A stretch of DNA of 64,000 nt, taken from the NCBI RefSeq assembly GCF_003206045.1, contig NZ_PZJM01000002.1, positions 1,592-65,591 on the forward strand, given 5' to 3'. The stretch's first letter is position 1; each line of letters opens with the position of its first letter. This document shows, piece by piece, positions 38,158 through 48,284 of the stretch. Both the position numbers and the translations under genes were made by a program. The stretch comes from Salinicola lusitanus (GTDB lineage: Bacteria; Pseudomonadota; Gammaproteobacteria; Pseudomonadales; Halomonadaceae). Below the pieces are notes generated by a model that saw nothing but the letters and a program-made list of their open reading frames with translations, did no database searches and was not told where the DNA came from.

Positions 38158-38910
38158 TCAGCTGTCGCCGTCGGCATTCACGTCGAGCATCGCCGCCAGA
38201 CGCTTCGCCGGCAGATAGCCGGGTACCATTTTGCCATCGGGGAAGATGATCGCGGGCGTTCCCTGGATGCCGGACTCGACGCCGAGCCGATACTGGGCCG
38301 CAATCGGAGCGTCGCAGTTCTTCGGCGCGTCCACCTCGTCACCGCGGAACGCAGCGCTCATCGCCTCGGAGCGGTTGTCGGCACACCATACCCGGGCGAG
38401 CTGCCGGGCGGCATCCGAGCTGGGACCCATGCGCGGGAAGGCCAGGTAGTCCACCTCGATCCCCATCTCGTTGAGCTGGGACAGCTCGGCATGCAGCTTG
38501 TGACAGTAGGGGCAGGTGGGGTCGGTGAACACGGTGAGCCTGGCCTTCACCTCGCCGGCCGGCTTGTAGACCACCCGCTGGTCCTCGGGAACGGCGTCGA
38601 CCAGAGCCTTGCGGCGCTGGTTGGCGGCCTGTTCGGTCAGATTGACCATGCCGTCGTCGGCGTTCTCATAGAGGTCGCCGACGATCAGGTACTGCCCGTC
38701 GGCATCCGAATAGAGCGTGTTACCGCCGCGCAGGCGTACCTCGTAGAGCCCCGGCACCGGTGAGTCATCGATGGCCTCGATCGGCAGCGGCTGACCACTG
38801 TGGGCATTCAGCTTGTCGGCGAGGTCGGCGGGGGGCTCGGCGAACGCACTCGGCGCCAGAGCCACGCCCACCAGGGCAAGTGCGGGCAGTAAACGACTTC
38901 TCATGTTCAA
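38158..38910 (-). CDS. dsbC: Thiol:disulfide interchange protein DsbC
   Basis: 250 aa, periplasmic disulfide isomerase. The signal peptide ends SAFA-EPP. An N-terminal dimerisation domain is followed by a thioredoxin domain with the active site CPYC in FTDPTCPYCHKLH; the cis-Pro lies in IQGTPAIIF. The gene overlaps the end of xerD by four bases, the same xerD-dsbC pairing as in E. coli and Pseudomonas. Confidence 0.96.
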   Translation of the reverse strand: MNMRSRLLPALALVGVALAPSAFAEPPADLADKLNAHSGQPLPIEAIDDSPVPGLYEVRLRGGNTLYSDADGQYLIVGDLYENADDGMVNLTEQAANQRRKALVDAVPEDQRVVYKPAGEVKARLTVFTDPTCPYCHKLHAELSQLNEMGIEVDYLAFPRMGPSSDAARQLARVWCADNRSEAMSAAFRGDEVDAPKNCDAPIAAQYRLGVESGIQGTPAIIFPDGKMVPGYLPAKRLAAMLDVNADGDS

Positions 38911-39794
38911 CCTCTCGGGTGGTGTTGGGCGTGCAGCGCTTCCAGGCGCGCCTGGGCCACGTGGGTATAGATCTGCGTGGTCGACAGGTCGCTGTGACCC
39001 AGCAGCAACTGTACGACACGTAAATTGGCCCCATGATTCAATAAATGAGTCGCGAAGGCGTGGCGAAGGGTGTGGGGCGACAACGGCTTGTCGATGGCCG
39101 CCAGCTGGGCGTAGTGCTTGAGCCGGTACCAGAAGGTCTGGCGGGTCATGAAACCGTCGTGGCGGCCGGGGAACAGCGGCGGCTGACGGATATCCCGCAT
39201 CAGCTCGTTGCGGCCCTGACGCAGATAGCGGTCGACCCAGGCCAGGGCCTCTTCCCCCAGCGGCACGAGACGCTCCTTGTCGCCCTTGCCACGCACCATC
39301 ACGACCCCCTGGCGCAGATTGATCGCGTTGACGGTCAGCCCCACCAGTTCCGATACCCGCAACCCGCAGGCGTAGAGCACTTCCAGCATGGCGCGATCCC
39401 GCAACCCCAGCGCGGTCTCCACATCCGGCGCCAGCAGCAGGCGATCGACATCGTGCTCCTCGAGTGTCGATGGCAGCCCCGGCTGCACTCGGGGGGCCTG
39501 AATCTCCGCCAGCGGGTCGTGACTCATCAACCCTTCCGCCAGCGCCCAGCGATAGAAGCGCCGCAGACAGGAGAGCTGGCGGGCGATGGACCGCGCATGG
39601 TAGCGCTCACGACAGACATCGACGAACGCCAACAGCGTACTCTCGCCGGGCGCCAGCAGCCGTTCGTCCTGCGCTTCGAGATAACCGATCCAGGCCGTCA
39701 GATCCCGGCGGTAGGCGCTCAGCGTATGCTCGCTGACACCGCGTTCCAGCCACAGCGCATCGAGGAAGGCATCGCGTCGGTCGTGGTCGTTCAT
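38907..39794 (-). CDS. xerD: Tyrosine recombinase XerD
   Basis: 295 aa. With XerC it resolves chromosome dimers at dif. An N-terminal SAM-like core-binding domain is followed by the catalytic domain with Arg in CGLRVSELVGL, HTLRHAFATHLL (His/Arg), LGHSDLSTTQIYTH (second His) and the nucleophilic Tyr in that last motif. CGGAG precedes the ATG. It is translationally coupled to dsbC. Confidence 0.96.
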   Translation of the reverse strand: MNDHDRRDAFLDALWLERGVSEHTLSAYRRDLTAWIGYLEAQDERLLAPGESTLLAFVDVCRERYHARSIARQLSCLRRFYRWALAEGLMSHDPLAEIQAPRVQPGLPSTLEEHDVDRLLLAPDVETALGLRDRAMLEVLYACGLRVSELVGLTVNAINLRQGVVMVRGKGDKERLVPLGEEALAWVDRYLRQGRNELMRDIRQPPLFPGRHDGFMTRQTFWYRLKHYAQLAAIDKPLSPHTLRHAFATHLLNHGANLRVVQLLLGHSDLSTTQIYTHVAQARLEALHAQHHPRG

Positions 39795-39844
39795 GCGGCT
39801 CCGTGATGGCAGGGGCTATGTGGCCAAAAGCACCATCATAACGC

Positions 39845-39880
39845 GGAAACCCCGCGAGCCGAACGACTCGCGGGGTTTCC
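39845..39880 (-). terminator. Terminator after rplS
   Basis: Perfect 14-bp stem GGAAACCCCGCGAG / CTCGCGGGGTTTCC with an 8-base loop, between rplS and xerD on the minus strand. The 3' arm itself provides a short T-run. Confidence 0.88.
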
Positions 39881-39924
39881 TGCGGACCAGCCGGATGCGC
39901 CTCCAGTCGAAGGCGCGGGCCGGA

Positions 39925-40281
39925 TCAGCCCAGCTTTTCCTTGATGCGGGCAGACTTGCCGCTGCGCTCGCGGAGGTAGTAAAGCTTGGCCTGGCGCACG
40001 TCGCCGCGACGCTTGACTTCGATACCGGCCACCAGCGGGCTGTAGGTCTGGAAGGTACGCTCGACGCCGACACCGTGGGAGATCTTGCGCACGGTGAAGG
40101 CGGAGTTCAGGCCGCGGTTACGCTTGCCGATGACGACGCCTTCGAATGCCTGGAGGCGCTCGCGGCTGCCTTCCACGACCTTGACCTGGACGACGATGGT
40201 ATCGCCGGGCGCGAACGCCGGGATTTCCTTGCTCATCTGCTCGTTCTCGAGCGCCTGGATCACCTTGCTCTTGCTACTCAT
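39925..40281 (-). CDS. rplS: 50S ribosomal protein L19
   Basis: 118 aa. [34 protein letters not shown] and [13 protein letters not shown] are the L19 hallmarks. The open frame extends upstream to 40377, but the ATG at 40281 has GAGGAG before it and gives the standard N-terminus. It is last in the ffh-rpsP-rimM-trmD-rplS run. Confidence 0.98.
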   Translation of the reverse strand: MSSKSKVIQALENEQMSKEIPAFAPGDTIVVQVKVVEGSRERLQAFEGVVIGKRNRGLNSAFTVRKISHGVGVERTFQTYSPLVAGIEVKRRGDVRQAKLYYLRERSGKSARIKEKLG

Positions 40282-40412
40282 GTCTTGCTCCTCGTTGAAG
40301 AAACGCCCTGGGGCGTTTCGTGATCCCGGCGCCCGTCCGACGAACGGTCGGGGCGGAATCGGACTCGTGGATGACACATGTCGACGGTCACTCTGTGCGA
40401 GAACCTACCGTC

Positions 40413-41192
40413 TCATGCACCGCCGTCGCGGGGGGAGATGCTTCCCGCGGCGTGTTCGTCGATGAATTCGTCGAGCAGCTTGCGCTGTTCGCGATCCAAC
40501 GTTCGGCTCTCCAGCATATCCGGGCGCCTGAGCCAGGTGCGCCCGAGGGATTGCTTCAGTCGCCAGCGACGAATCAGCTCGTGATTGCCGCTGAGCAGGA
40601 CGTCCGGGACACGATGGCCGTCGATGACTTCGGGCCGCGTGTAGTGCGGGCAGTCCAGCAGGCCGTCGGCGAACGAATCCTCGCTGGCCGAATCGCTGTG
40701 GCCCAGCACCCCGGGCACCTCTCGCGCCAGCGCATCGATCATCACCATGGCCGGCAGCTCGCCGCCGCTGAGCACGTAGTCGCCGATCGACCACTCTTCA
40801 TCGATATCGGCCTCGACCACGCGCTCGTCGATACCTTCGTAACGACCCGCCACGACGATCAGCCCGTCACGGGTTGCCAGCTCCCGCGCCCCTGCCTGAT
40901 CCAGCCTGCGTCCCTGGGGAGACAGATAGATCACGCTAGGCCGATGGCCGGCAGACTCGGCACCGGCCCGCGCCTCGGCCAATGCCCCGCGCAGGGTATC
41001 GACCTTCATCAGCATGCCGGGGCCGCCGCCATAGGGACGGTCGTCCACCGTGCGGTGCCGGTCGGTGGCGTAGTCACGGGGATTCCAGAACGCCAGTTCC
41101 AGCAGCCCCCGTTCAACGGCGCGTCCGGTGACACCGTGCCGGGTGATCGCCTCGAACATCTCCGGGAACAGGGATACGACACCAATCCACAC
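40413..41192 (-). CDS. trmD: tRNA (guanine-37-N1)-methyltransferase
   Basis: 259 aa SPOUT methyltransferase that modifies G37 of tRNAs reading CNN codons to prevent frameshifting. Visible motifs: [19 protein letters not shown], the trefoil-knot SAM site with [10 protein letters not shown] and [14 protein letters not shown]. It starts at a GTG with AGGAG nine bases upstream. rimM lies 80 bp upstream and rplS 131 bp downstream. Confidence 0.98.
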   Translation of the reverse strand: MWIGVVSLFPEMFEAITRHGVTGRAVERGLLELAFWNPRDYATDRHRTVDDRPYGGGPGMLMKVDTLRGALAEARAGAESAGHRPSVIYLSPQGRRLDQAGARELATRDGLIVVAGRYEGIDERVVEADIDEEWSIGDYVLSGGELPAMVMIDALAREVPGVLGHSDSASEDSFADGLLDCPHYTRPEVIDGHRVPDVLLSGNHELIRRWRLKQSLGRTWLRRPDMLESRTLDREQRKLLDEFIDEHAAGSISPRDGGA

Positions 41193-41272
41193 GGTACGCT
41201 TCTCCTACCCGTTGCCGAACGCTTGGCTCTCACCGACCTGGACAGCGGCACCGGGTGCCAGCACTGTCGTCG

Positions 41273-41803
41273 TCAGAAGGCGGGGTCCCAATCGACGATC
41301 ATGGAGCGATCGGCCAGATCGACCTGAACGATGACGTCGTCAGGCAGGAACGGCAGCAGCCGCTCGCGATCATCGAGGCTCTCCTCGGAGGGCCTGACCA
41401 CCAGCACATCGTTGGCACCGGTCTCGAACAAGTGGTCGACACGTCCCAGCTTGACGCCGTCGCGGGTCACCACCTCGAGCCCTTCCAGCTGATGCCAGTA
41501 ATATTCGCCGCTATCCAGTTCGGGTAGCGCCGTCTTTTCCACCGCCACATCGGCACCGGCCAACTGCTCGGCCAGCTCCCGCGTGTCGATGCCTTCCAGT
41601 CGCACCACCAGCCCCTTGCCCTGCGGCCGCGCCTCGAGCAGACGTCGCGACTGCTGCTGCCCCCGCATCGACAGTATCCACACCGGATAGTCGAAGATGC
41701 CCTGGGCCGGGCTGGTGTACGAGTAGACCTTGAGCCACCCTTTCACGCCGTGCGGGCTGGTCAATCGACCCAGCACCACCTGTTGCGTCTCGTCACCCTG
41801 CAT
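41273..41803 (-). CDS. rimM: Ribosome maturation factor RimM
   Basis: 176 aa. An N-terminal RimM domain (VLGRLTSPHGVKGWLKV) is followed by a PRC-barrel domain with YYWHQLEGLEV and LPFLPDDVI. It assists 16S rRNA processing and maturation of the 30S head through S19. It lies between rpsP and trmD as in other gammaproteobacteria. Confidence 0.97.
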   Translation of the reverse strand: MQGDETQQVVLGRLTSPHGVKGWLKVYSYTSPAQGIFDYPVWILSMRGQQQSRRLLEARPQGKGLVVRLEGIDTRELAEQLAGADVAVEKTALPELDSGEYYWHQLEGLEVVTRDGVKLGRVDHLFETGANDVLVVRPSEESLDDRERLLPFLPDDVIVQVDLADRSMIVDWDPAF

Positions 41804-41884
41804 AGGTTATGTCCTGCTCGGAATCTTTCGGCAAGGTTTCACCCGACAGTGTCTTGCGAGCCGCCTGCGGCATGACGATCGATC

Positions 41885-42136
41885 TCAGGCCTGGGCCTTG
41901 CGAGCTTCTTTGACCAGCTCGGCGACGCGATCGGAGACCTGCGCACCCTGGGACTGCCAGTGGGTGACACGGTCCAGATCGACACGCAGGCGCTCTTCCT
42001 GGCCGCGGGCGACCGGATTGAAGAAGCCGACGCGCTCGATGAAGCGTCCATCGCGGGAAACGCGAGAATCGCTGACGGTCAGGTGATAGAAGGGACGCTT
42101 CTTGGCGCCACCACGTGCCAGACGAATGGTTACCAT
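41885..42136 (-). CDS. rpsP: 30S ribosomal protein S16
   Basis: 83 aa. [19 protein letters not shown] (start of the protein) and [14 protein letters not shown] are typical of S16. First ribosomal gene after ffh, 135 bp from it. Confidence 0.98.
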   Translation of the reverse strand: MVTIRLARGGAKKRPFYHLTVSDSRVSRDGRFIERVGFFNPVARGQEERLRVDLDRVTHWQSQGAQVSDRVAELVKEARKAQA

Positions 42137-42271
42137 TGCGTTGATAATCCTTCGGTTAAGTTAATCGTTACGCCACGAAATCGAGTCTTCTCGGACACTC
42201 GCCCGAGACGAAGACGCAGCATTCTACGGAAAACACCGTGTATTGGAAACCTTTTGTTGCGGGTGGGCGAG

Positions 42272-43687
42272 TCAGCGCCGAGGGAAACCGCCGCCGCCCA
42301 TGCCCCCCATCCCGCCGGGGCCTCCGGGACCGCCAGGTCCTCCGCCCCCCATCATGCCGGACATGCCGCGCATCATCTTCTGCATGCCGCCCTTCTGGCC
42401 GGCTTTCTTCATCATCTTCTGCATCTGCTTGTGCTGCTTGAGCAGACGATTGAGATCGGGCACCTGCAGCCCCGCCCCCATGGCGATACGCCGCTTGCGC
42501 GAACCGTTGATGATCTCGGGCTTGCGGCGCTCCTGGGGCGTCATCGAGTTGATCAGCGACTCGAGCTTGCCGAACTCCTGCTCGGCGCCCTTGTTCTGGG
42601 CCATCTCCGCCATCTGCCCCATACCCGGCAGCTTGGACATCAAGCCACCCATGCCGCCCATCTTCTTGAGCTGCTGAAGCTGGTCGCGGAAGTCCTCGAG
42701 ATCGAATCCCTGCCCCTTCTTGACCTTCTTGGCCAGCCGCTCGGCCTTGCCCTTGTCGACGTTGCGCTCGGCCTCCTCGATCAGCGACAGCACGTCGCCC
42801 ATGCCGAGAATCCGCGAGGCCACGCGATCGGGGTGGAACGGCTCGAGGGCGTCGACCTTCTCGCCCATCCCCATGAACTTGATCGGCTTGCCGGTGATAT
42901 GACGCACCGACAGCGCGGCACCGCCGCGCGCATCGCCGTCGGCCTTGGTCAGGATGACCCCGGTCAGCGGTAGCGCGTCATGGAACGCCTTGGCAGTGTT
43001 GGCGGCATCCTGGCCGGTCATGGCGTCGACGACGAACAGTGTCTCCTGGGGCTGGATCGCCTGATTCAGGGCCTGGATCTCCGCCATCATCGCCTCGTCC
43101 ACCGCCAGCCGGCCGGCGGTGTCGACGATCACCACGTCGTGGAACTGGATCTTGGCGTGCTTGATCGCCGCCTCGGCGATCGCCACCGGCTGCTGGGCGC
43201 TGGTCGACGGGAAGAAATCGACCTCCACTTCCCTGGCCAGCGTCTCGAGCTGATCGATGGCCGCCGGCCGGTAGACGTCGGCGGAGACCACCAGCACTTT
43301 CTTGTTCTCGCGCTCGCGCAGGTACTTGGCTAGCTTGGCGACGGAAGTGGTCTTGCCCGCGCCCTGCAGGCCGGCCATCAGCACGACGGCGGGCGTGCCC
43401 TTGAGCGTCAGCGCCTCGTTGGCCTGGCCCATGATCGACTCCAGCTCCTGCTGGACGATCTTGACGAACTGCTGGCCCGGCGAGAGGCTCTTGGAGACCT
43501 CCTGCCCGACCGCGCGTTCGCGCACCCGATCGACGAAGTCCTTGACCACCGGCAGGGCGACATCGGCTTCGAGCAGCGCCCGACGGACTTCGCGCAGCGT
43601 GTCCTTGATGTTGTCTTCGGTCAGACGCGCCTGGCCGGTAATCGACTTGAGCGTCTGCGACAGGCGATTGGAGAGACTTTCGAACAT
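42272..43687 (-). CDS. ffh: Signal recognition particle protein Ffh
   Basis: 471 aa. The N domain starts MFESLSNRLSQTL. The G domain has GLQGAGKTTSVAKLA (P-loop), DTAGRL, and TKADGDARGG. The Met-rich M domain, which binds 4.5S RNA and signal sequences, ends in an unusual Gly/Met tail (GGGGPGGPGG, GGMGGMGGGG). The frame stays open to 43780, but the ATG at 43687 with CGGAG upstream gives the family N-terminus. Divergent from ypjD. Confidence 0.98.
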   Translation of the reverse strand: MFESLSNRLSQTLKSITGQARLTEDNIKDTLREVRRALLEADVALPVVKDFVDRVRERAVGQEVSKSLSPGQQFVKIVQQELESIMGQANEALTLKGTPAVVLMAGLQGAGKTTSVAKLAKYLRERENKKVLVVSADVYRPAAIDQLETLAREVEVDFFPSTSAQQPVAIAEAAIKHAKIQFHDVVIVDTAGRLAVDEAMMAEIQALNQAIQPQETLFVVDAMTGQDAANTAKAFHDALPLTGVILTKADGDARGGAALSVRHITGKPIKFMGMGEKVDALEPFHPDRVASRILGMGDVLSLIEEAERNVDKGKAERLAKKVKKGQGFDLEDFRDQLQQLKKMGGMGGLMSKLPGMGQMAEMAQNKGAEQEFGKLESLINSMTPQERRKPEIINGSRKRRIAMGAGLQVPDLNRLLKQHKQMQKMMKKAGQKGGMQKMMRGMSGMMGGGGPGGPGGPGGMGGMGGGGFPRR

Positions 43688-44004
43688 GAAACGCTCCGGG
43701 CAGCGATGCCTGGCATCACCGAGGCTCGAACTCGAGCTCGCGACGCCACTGGAAAGGAATGTGGCCAGCATTATACGCATGGATGCGGCCAGGCTCCATG
43801 CAGTGCGGCGCCACGAGTCGATGGCTGGGCGAGTTGGCGGTGATTGGGTATAGTGGCGGCGAAACGCGATGGCCTATCATTCAGGATCCGTTGCCGCTTG
43901 TACGGCCGCGCTGAAGCGGCAACAGCTCCCGGCGCATCCGCATCTCGCACTCTTTTCATCGTCACGGCGGCTGCTCGAAGACCGCCCACGAGGCCAAAAC
44001 ACCG
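43688..44004. other. Divergent promoter region between ffh and ypjD
   Basis: 317 bp with no credible gene. A TATAGT box on the plus strand near 43851 could serve ypjD, but no matching -35 stands out. Nothing else recognised. Confidence 0.4.
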
Positions 44005-44808
44005 ATGCCGGCGCTTCCTTTCGCCCTTGTCGCTATTGTCTGTTATCTCGCCGCCGGGCTATGGCAGAGCCTGAGCCTTGCCCGACGGGTCGCCGAACGC
44101 CCGAGCTGGGTACGCAGCGCCGGGTTGATCGCGCTGGGCTGCCACACCTTCATCATCGCCCTGGCCATCATCGGCCCGCACGGCCTGCATCTGGGACTGA
44201 CCCAGAGTGCCGCGCTGGTGGGCTGGCTGGTCGTGGCGCTGCTGCTGGCCGCCAGCCTGTTCAAGCCCGTACTCAACGCCGGCGTCTGCGTTTTCCCGCT
44301 GGCCGCCATCACCATCGTCGGCGTGGTCGGCATGCCCAGCCGAATGATCGAGTCCGGGGTCTCTCCCGGCCTCTATTTCCATATCCTCAGCTCGATCGCC
44401 GCGTTCTCCTTCCTGGCCATTGCCGCGGTCCAGGCCGCGCTGCTCGGTTTCCAGCACCACGCCCTGAAGCGCCGCCAGACCAGCGGCATCGTCCAGGTAC
44501 TGCCGCCGCTGACCCGCATGGAGCAACTGCTGTTCGAGCTGATCTGGTGCGGCATGCTGCTGCTGACGGTCGCCATCGTCAGCGGATTCGTGTTCGTCGA
44601 CAACCTGTTCGCCCAGCACCTGGCCCACAAGACCATCCTGTCGCTGCTGGCGTGGCTGATATTCGCCGGCCTGCTGGCGGGGCATCATCTTCTCGGCTGG
44701 CGTGGACCCAAGGCGGTGCGCTGGACGCTGGCCGGTGTCGCGATGCTGGTACTGGCGTTCTTCGGCACCAAGTTCGTGCTCGAATACATCTTCCATTACA
44801 ACGCCTGA
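44005..44808 (+). CDS. ypjD: YpjD/CcsA-family cytochrome c assembly-like inner-membrane protein
   Basis: 267 aa, about eight membrane helices. The second half (HILSSIAAFSFLAIAAVQAALL, then IWCGMLLLTVAIVSGF and HKTILSLLAWLIF) matches the CcsA/YpjD family, related to haem-handling proteins. Conserved His residues lie in HILSS and AHKTIL. E. coli ypjD is likewise divergent from ffh and followed by corB. Function in corB or haem handling is not settled. Confidence 0.9.
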   Translation: MPALPFALVAIVCYLAAGLWQSLSLARRVAERPSWVRSAGLIALGCHTFIIALAIIGPHGLHLGLTQSAALVGWLVVALLLAASLFKPVLNAGVCVFPLAAITIVGVVGMPSRMIESGVSPGLYFHILSSIAAFSFLAIAAVQAALLGFQHHALKRRQTSGIVQVLPPLTRMEQLLFELIWCGMLLLTVAIVSGFVFVDNLFAQHLAHKTILSLLAWLIFAGLLAGHHLLGWRGPKAVRWTLAGVAMLVLAFFGTKFVLEYIFHYNA

Positions 44809-44912
44809 GCACTTGCCCGGCCGGAAACTCCGTCGCGCGGTCATCGGCCGCGTTGACAGGCTCCGGCTAACGCCCTACAACAACCTGACAACTCCATGAG
44901 GAATTCTCCGCC

Positions 44913-46196
44913 TTGAGCGACGACATACCCCTGGGCCTCATGCTGGGCCTGCTGTTTGTTCTGGTCTGCCTGTCAGCATTCTTCTCCAGTTCGGAAACCG
45001 GCATGATGTCGATCAATCGCTATCGATTGAATCATCAGGCCAACGCCGGTTCTCGCTCCGCCAGCCGCGTCGTCGAGCTGCTCAAGCGCCCCGACCGCCT
45101 GCTGGGCGTGATCCTCATCGGCAACAACCTGGTCAACAACCTCGCCGCCTCCATTGCCACCATCGTCGCCATCCATTTCTTCGGCGACGTCTCCGGGCCG
45201 GCCATCGCCACGCTGGTACTGACCATCGTCGTGCTGATCTTCGGCGAGGTCACGCCCAAGACCTACGCCGCCGTCAAACCGGACCGCATCGCGCTGCCCG
45301 CCTCGTTGATCCTGGCGCCGCTGCTGCGGCTGCTCTACCCGGTGGTTTGGCTGGTCAACGCCATCTCCAACGGCCTGCTGCGGCTCATCGGCGTCCGCCA
45401 CCTGGACGCCGGCGCCGACAACCTGACCCGCGACGAACTGCGCAGCGTGGTTCACGAAGCCGGCTCGCTCATTCCCAGCCGCCACCAGGCGATGCTGCTG
45501 TCGATCCTCGATCTCGAGAACGTCACCGTCAACGACATCATGGTGCCCCGTCACGAAATCGTCGGCCTCGACCTGGACGACGATCTGGAAACCCTGCTCG
45601 CCCAGATCCGCCAGAGCCAGCACACCCGGCTGCCGATCTTCAAGGGCGACATCAACAACATCATCGGCATTCTGCATCTGCGTAACGCCTCGCGCTTTCT
45701 CTCCAAGCCGGATCTCAACAAGGCCGCCATCGTCCAGGAAGCCCGGGAACCGTACTTCATTCCGGAGTCGACGCCCCTGCACACGCAACTGCTCAATTTC
45801 CAGCAGCAGAAGCGCCGCATCGGCGTCGTGGTGGACGAGTATGGTGATGTCGAGGGGCTGGCCACGCTGGAGGACATCCTGGAGGAGATCGTCGGCGAGT
45901 TCACCACCGACGTCGCCGGCACCTACAAGGACATTCACCCGCAGACGGATGGCGGCTATATCATCGAGGGCACGGCCAACATCCGCGAGGTCAACAAGGC
46001 GCTCGGCTGGCAGCTGCCGACGGATGGACCCAAGACCCTCAACGGGCTGATTCTGGAGGAGCTGGAGTCCTTCCCCGATGCCCAGGCCTGCCTGCAGATC
46101 GGCGCGACCCGCCTGGAAATCCTCGAGATCGGGGACAACCTGATCACCTCGGTGCGCTGCTGGCAACAGGGCGTGCGGCGCCGCAGCGGCGAATGA
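44913..46196 (+). CDS. corB: CorB/HlyC-CorC family transporter with CBS domains
   Basis: 427 aa CNNM-type protein linked to magnesium transport. An N-terminal DUF21 membrane domain (about residues 1-175, with SAFFSSSETGMMSINRYRL and VLIFGEVTPKTYA) is followed by two CBS domains (IMVPRHEIVGL, RIGVVVDEYGDVEGLATLEDILEE) and a CorC/HlyC C-terminal domain. It starts at a TTG with GAGGA upstream. The gene pair ypjD-corB is conserved beside ffh. Confidence 0.94.
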   Translation: MSDDIPLGLMLGLLFVLVCLSAFFSSSETGMMSINRYRLNHQANAGSRSASRVVELLKRPDRLLGVILIGNNLVNNLAASIATIVAIHFFGDVSGPAIATLVLTIVVLIFGEVTPKTYAAVKPDRIALPASLILAPLLRLLYPVVWLVNAISNGLLRLIGVRHLDAGADNLTRDELRSVVHEAGSLIPSRHQAMLLSILDLENVTVNDIMVPRHEIVGLDLDDDLETLLAQIRQSQHTRLPIFKGDINNIIGILHLRNASRFLSKPDLNKAAIVQEAREPYFIPESTPLHTQLLNFQQQKRRIGVVVDEYGDVEGLATLEDILEEIVGEFTTDVAGTYKDIHPQTDGGYIIEGTANIREVNKALGWQLPTDGPKTLNGLILEELESFPDAQACLQIGATRLEILEIGDNLITSVRCWQQGVRRRSGE

Positions 46197-46317
46197 GCCG
46201 ACAAGGGCGCGGACAGGATGCTGACCGCGACCGGCGCGGGCTAGGGTTGGTACGGAAAATCGGCGAGCGAAGGCCAGACCGGGGCGCGTAGCCAAGGCAA
46301 AAATCGGCATAGACGGA

Positions 46318-46340
46318 CCGGGCTGGCGCTCCAGCCGATT
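46318..46340. terminator. Candidate hairpin between corB and the MFS/acyltransferase gene
   Basis: Stem GGCTGG / CCAGCC with loop CGCT between convergent genes, followed by GATTTCG. No true T-tract, so weak. Confidence 0.4.
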
Positions 46341-46382
46341 TCGACGCCGTATTGCCGAGCACAGCCAGGTTTCGCACAGAGC

Positions 46383-48284
46383 CTAGATCGGTCCACCCAG
46401 CTTCCGGGACAAGCTCTGATCGGCCGCCCGCTTGAGACCTCGAACCCGCCGTTCCAGGGTTCGCCTCGGCGAGTAGCCGGCGGGAATCGGCTCGCCGAAG
46501 ACCAGCAGCACCCGCGCTCTCAGCCGGCGCGGCCATTTGGTCAGCGCCTTGCCATCCTTGTTGGATGTCCACGACCCCCACAGCCCCGACAGCGCCGCAG
46601 GCACCACCGGCACCGGATCCCGCGCCAGCACCAGGTCCAGACCCCGCCGGAAAGCGTGCACATCGCCGTCCGGCGTCAACCGCCCTTCGGGGAAGATCAT
46701 CACCACCTCGCCATTGCGCAACGCGCGACTGACTTCTTCCAGCGCGCGACGAACGCCGCCGGGATCGCGGCGGTCGGAGTCGACCGGAATGGCACCCGCG
46801 ATCCGGAAGAACCAGTGAACCCAGGGGTTTTCGTAGATCGGCCGATCCATCATGAATCGCAGCGGACGGGGGCAGGCGCCACCGAGCACCAGCGCATCCA
46901 TGAAGCTGACATGGTTGCAGACCACCAGCGCCGGCCCGGTGGCGGGTACATGCTGTCGGCCACGGCACCGGAGCCGGTACAGCATTTGAACCAGGGCAAA
47001 AATCAGCAGTCTCAGCGCGGGCCGGGGGTTTCGCATCAGCAGCGCCACGCCCACCAGCAGGGCCGACCAGCCCAGGCAGGCGAACAGCGTGAAGAGCGAC
47101 AGCTCCATCACGCTCAGCACCACGATCCCGAACACGGCGGAGAGGATCATGAACAGCGCGTTGAGAATATTGTTGGCGGCGATCATGCGGGCCCGACGCT
47201 CCTCGCGACTGGCCAGCTGCATCAGGGTATAGAGCGGTACGCTATAGAGGCCGCCGCCGAGCCCCACCAGCGCCAGCAGCGTGCTCATGCGCCAGAAATC
47301 AGTCATCGCCAGTAGCTCGACCAGGGTCAGGCGTTCCGCGGCGAAACTCGACTGCGCAGCCAGCTCGAGCCCGGAGACACCGATGACCAGCGCGCCGATG
47401 GGTACCAAACCGAGTTCCAGCCGCCCCGCCGACAACCGCGAACAGAGCAGCGCCCCCAGGCCCACGCCAATCGCGAAAGCGCCGAGCAGGAAGCTGACGG
47501 CACCTTCGCTGCCGTGCACCACGTCTTTCACCCATGCAGGCAACTGGGTCAGGTAACAGGCGCCCAGAAACCAGAAGAAGCTGATACCGATCAGTGCCGG
47601 ACGAACCTTCTTCTCGGCAAGACCGTCACGCAGCACTCCCCAGGTACCGGAGAGCGGGCGCCATGGCACGCGCCCGGTCACGCTCGGAGGCGCCGCCGGG
47701 ATCCTCAGGCTGACGACGACACCGATCACGGCAATCACCACCAGACTGGTCGCAATGGCCGCCCTTCCCAGCGCGCCTTCCAGCGAAGCCAGTACGCCGG
47801 CCGCCAGAGTCCCCAGCAGAATCGACACGAAAGTGCCCAGGTTGACCCAGGCATTGCCCTTGACCAGCTCGGTGGCGGCCAGATGCTGCGGCAGGATGGC
47901 GTACTTGACCGGACCGAACAGCGCCGACTGCGTGCCCATCATGAACAACAGTGCCAGCAGCAGGCCAAACAGCTCGAACCAGACCGCTGCCGCGGCCGCG
48001 ATCATCGTGGCCAGCTCCAGCAGCTTGAGCCGGCGGACGAGCCTCTGCTTGTCGAGATGATCGGCGAGGGTGCCGCCCCAGGCGGAAAACAGGAAGAATG
48101 GCAGGATGAAGAGTCCCGCTGCCAGGTTGTTCAGCAACCCCGTGTCCCAGCCGTAGCGGGGTACGGCGACGAAGGTCAGCAGCAGCAGCAGGACATTCTT
48201 GAAAAGGTTGTCGTTGAAGGCACCCAGGGCCTGGGTCCAGAAGAACGGCGCAAAGCGGCGCTGGGCCAGCAACCCCGAATTCAC
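46383..48284 (-). CDS. MFS transporter fused to PlsC-type acyltransferase (lysophospholipid recycling)
   Basis: 633 aa. Residues 1 to about 410 are an LplT-like MFS domain (FFWTQALGAFNDNLFKNVLLLL start, 11-12 helices). The C-terminal part is a 1-acylglycerol-phosphate acyltransferase domain with catalytic NHVSFMD (His458, Asp463) and the substrate loop FPEG (531-534). E. coli splits these jobs between LplT and Aas; here the transporter and acyltransferase are one chain and the AMP-dependent acyl-ACP synthetase part of Aas is absent. It probably flips and re-acylates lysophospholipids. It overlaps the TetR gene by four bases. Confidence 0.9.
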   Translation of the reverse strand: MNSGLLAQRRFAPFFWTQALGAFNDNLFKNVLLLLLTFVAVPRYGWDTGLLNNLAAGLFILPFFLFSAWGGTLADHLDKQRLVRRLKLLELATMIAAAAAVWFELFGLLLALLFMMGTQSALFGPVKYAILPQHLAATELVKGNAWVNLGTFVSILLGTLAAGVLASLEGALGRAAIATSLVVIAVIGVVVSLRIPAAPPSVTGRVPWRPLSGTWGVLRDGLAEKKVRPALIGISFFWFLGACYLTQLPAWVKDVVHGSEGAVSFLLGAFAIGVGLGALLCSRLSAGRLELGLVPIGALVIGVSGLELAAQSSFAAERLTLVELLAMTDFWRMSTLLALVGLGGGLYSVPLYTLMQLASREERRARMIAANNILNALFMILSAVFGIVVLSVMELSLFTLFACLGWSALLVGVALLMRNPRPALRLLIFALVQMLYRLRCRGRQHVPATGPALVVCNHVSFMDALVLGGACPRPLRFMMDRPIYENPWVHWFFRIAGAIPVDSDRRDPGGVRRALEEVSRALRNGEVVMIFPEGRLTPDGDVHAFRRGLDLVLARDPVPVVPAALSGLWGSWTSNKDGKALTKWPRRLRARVLLVFGEPIPAGYSPRRTLERRVRGLKRAADQSLSRKLGGPI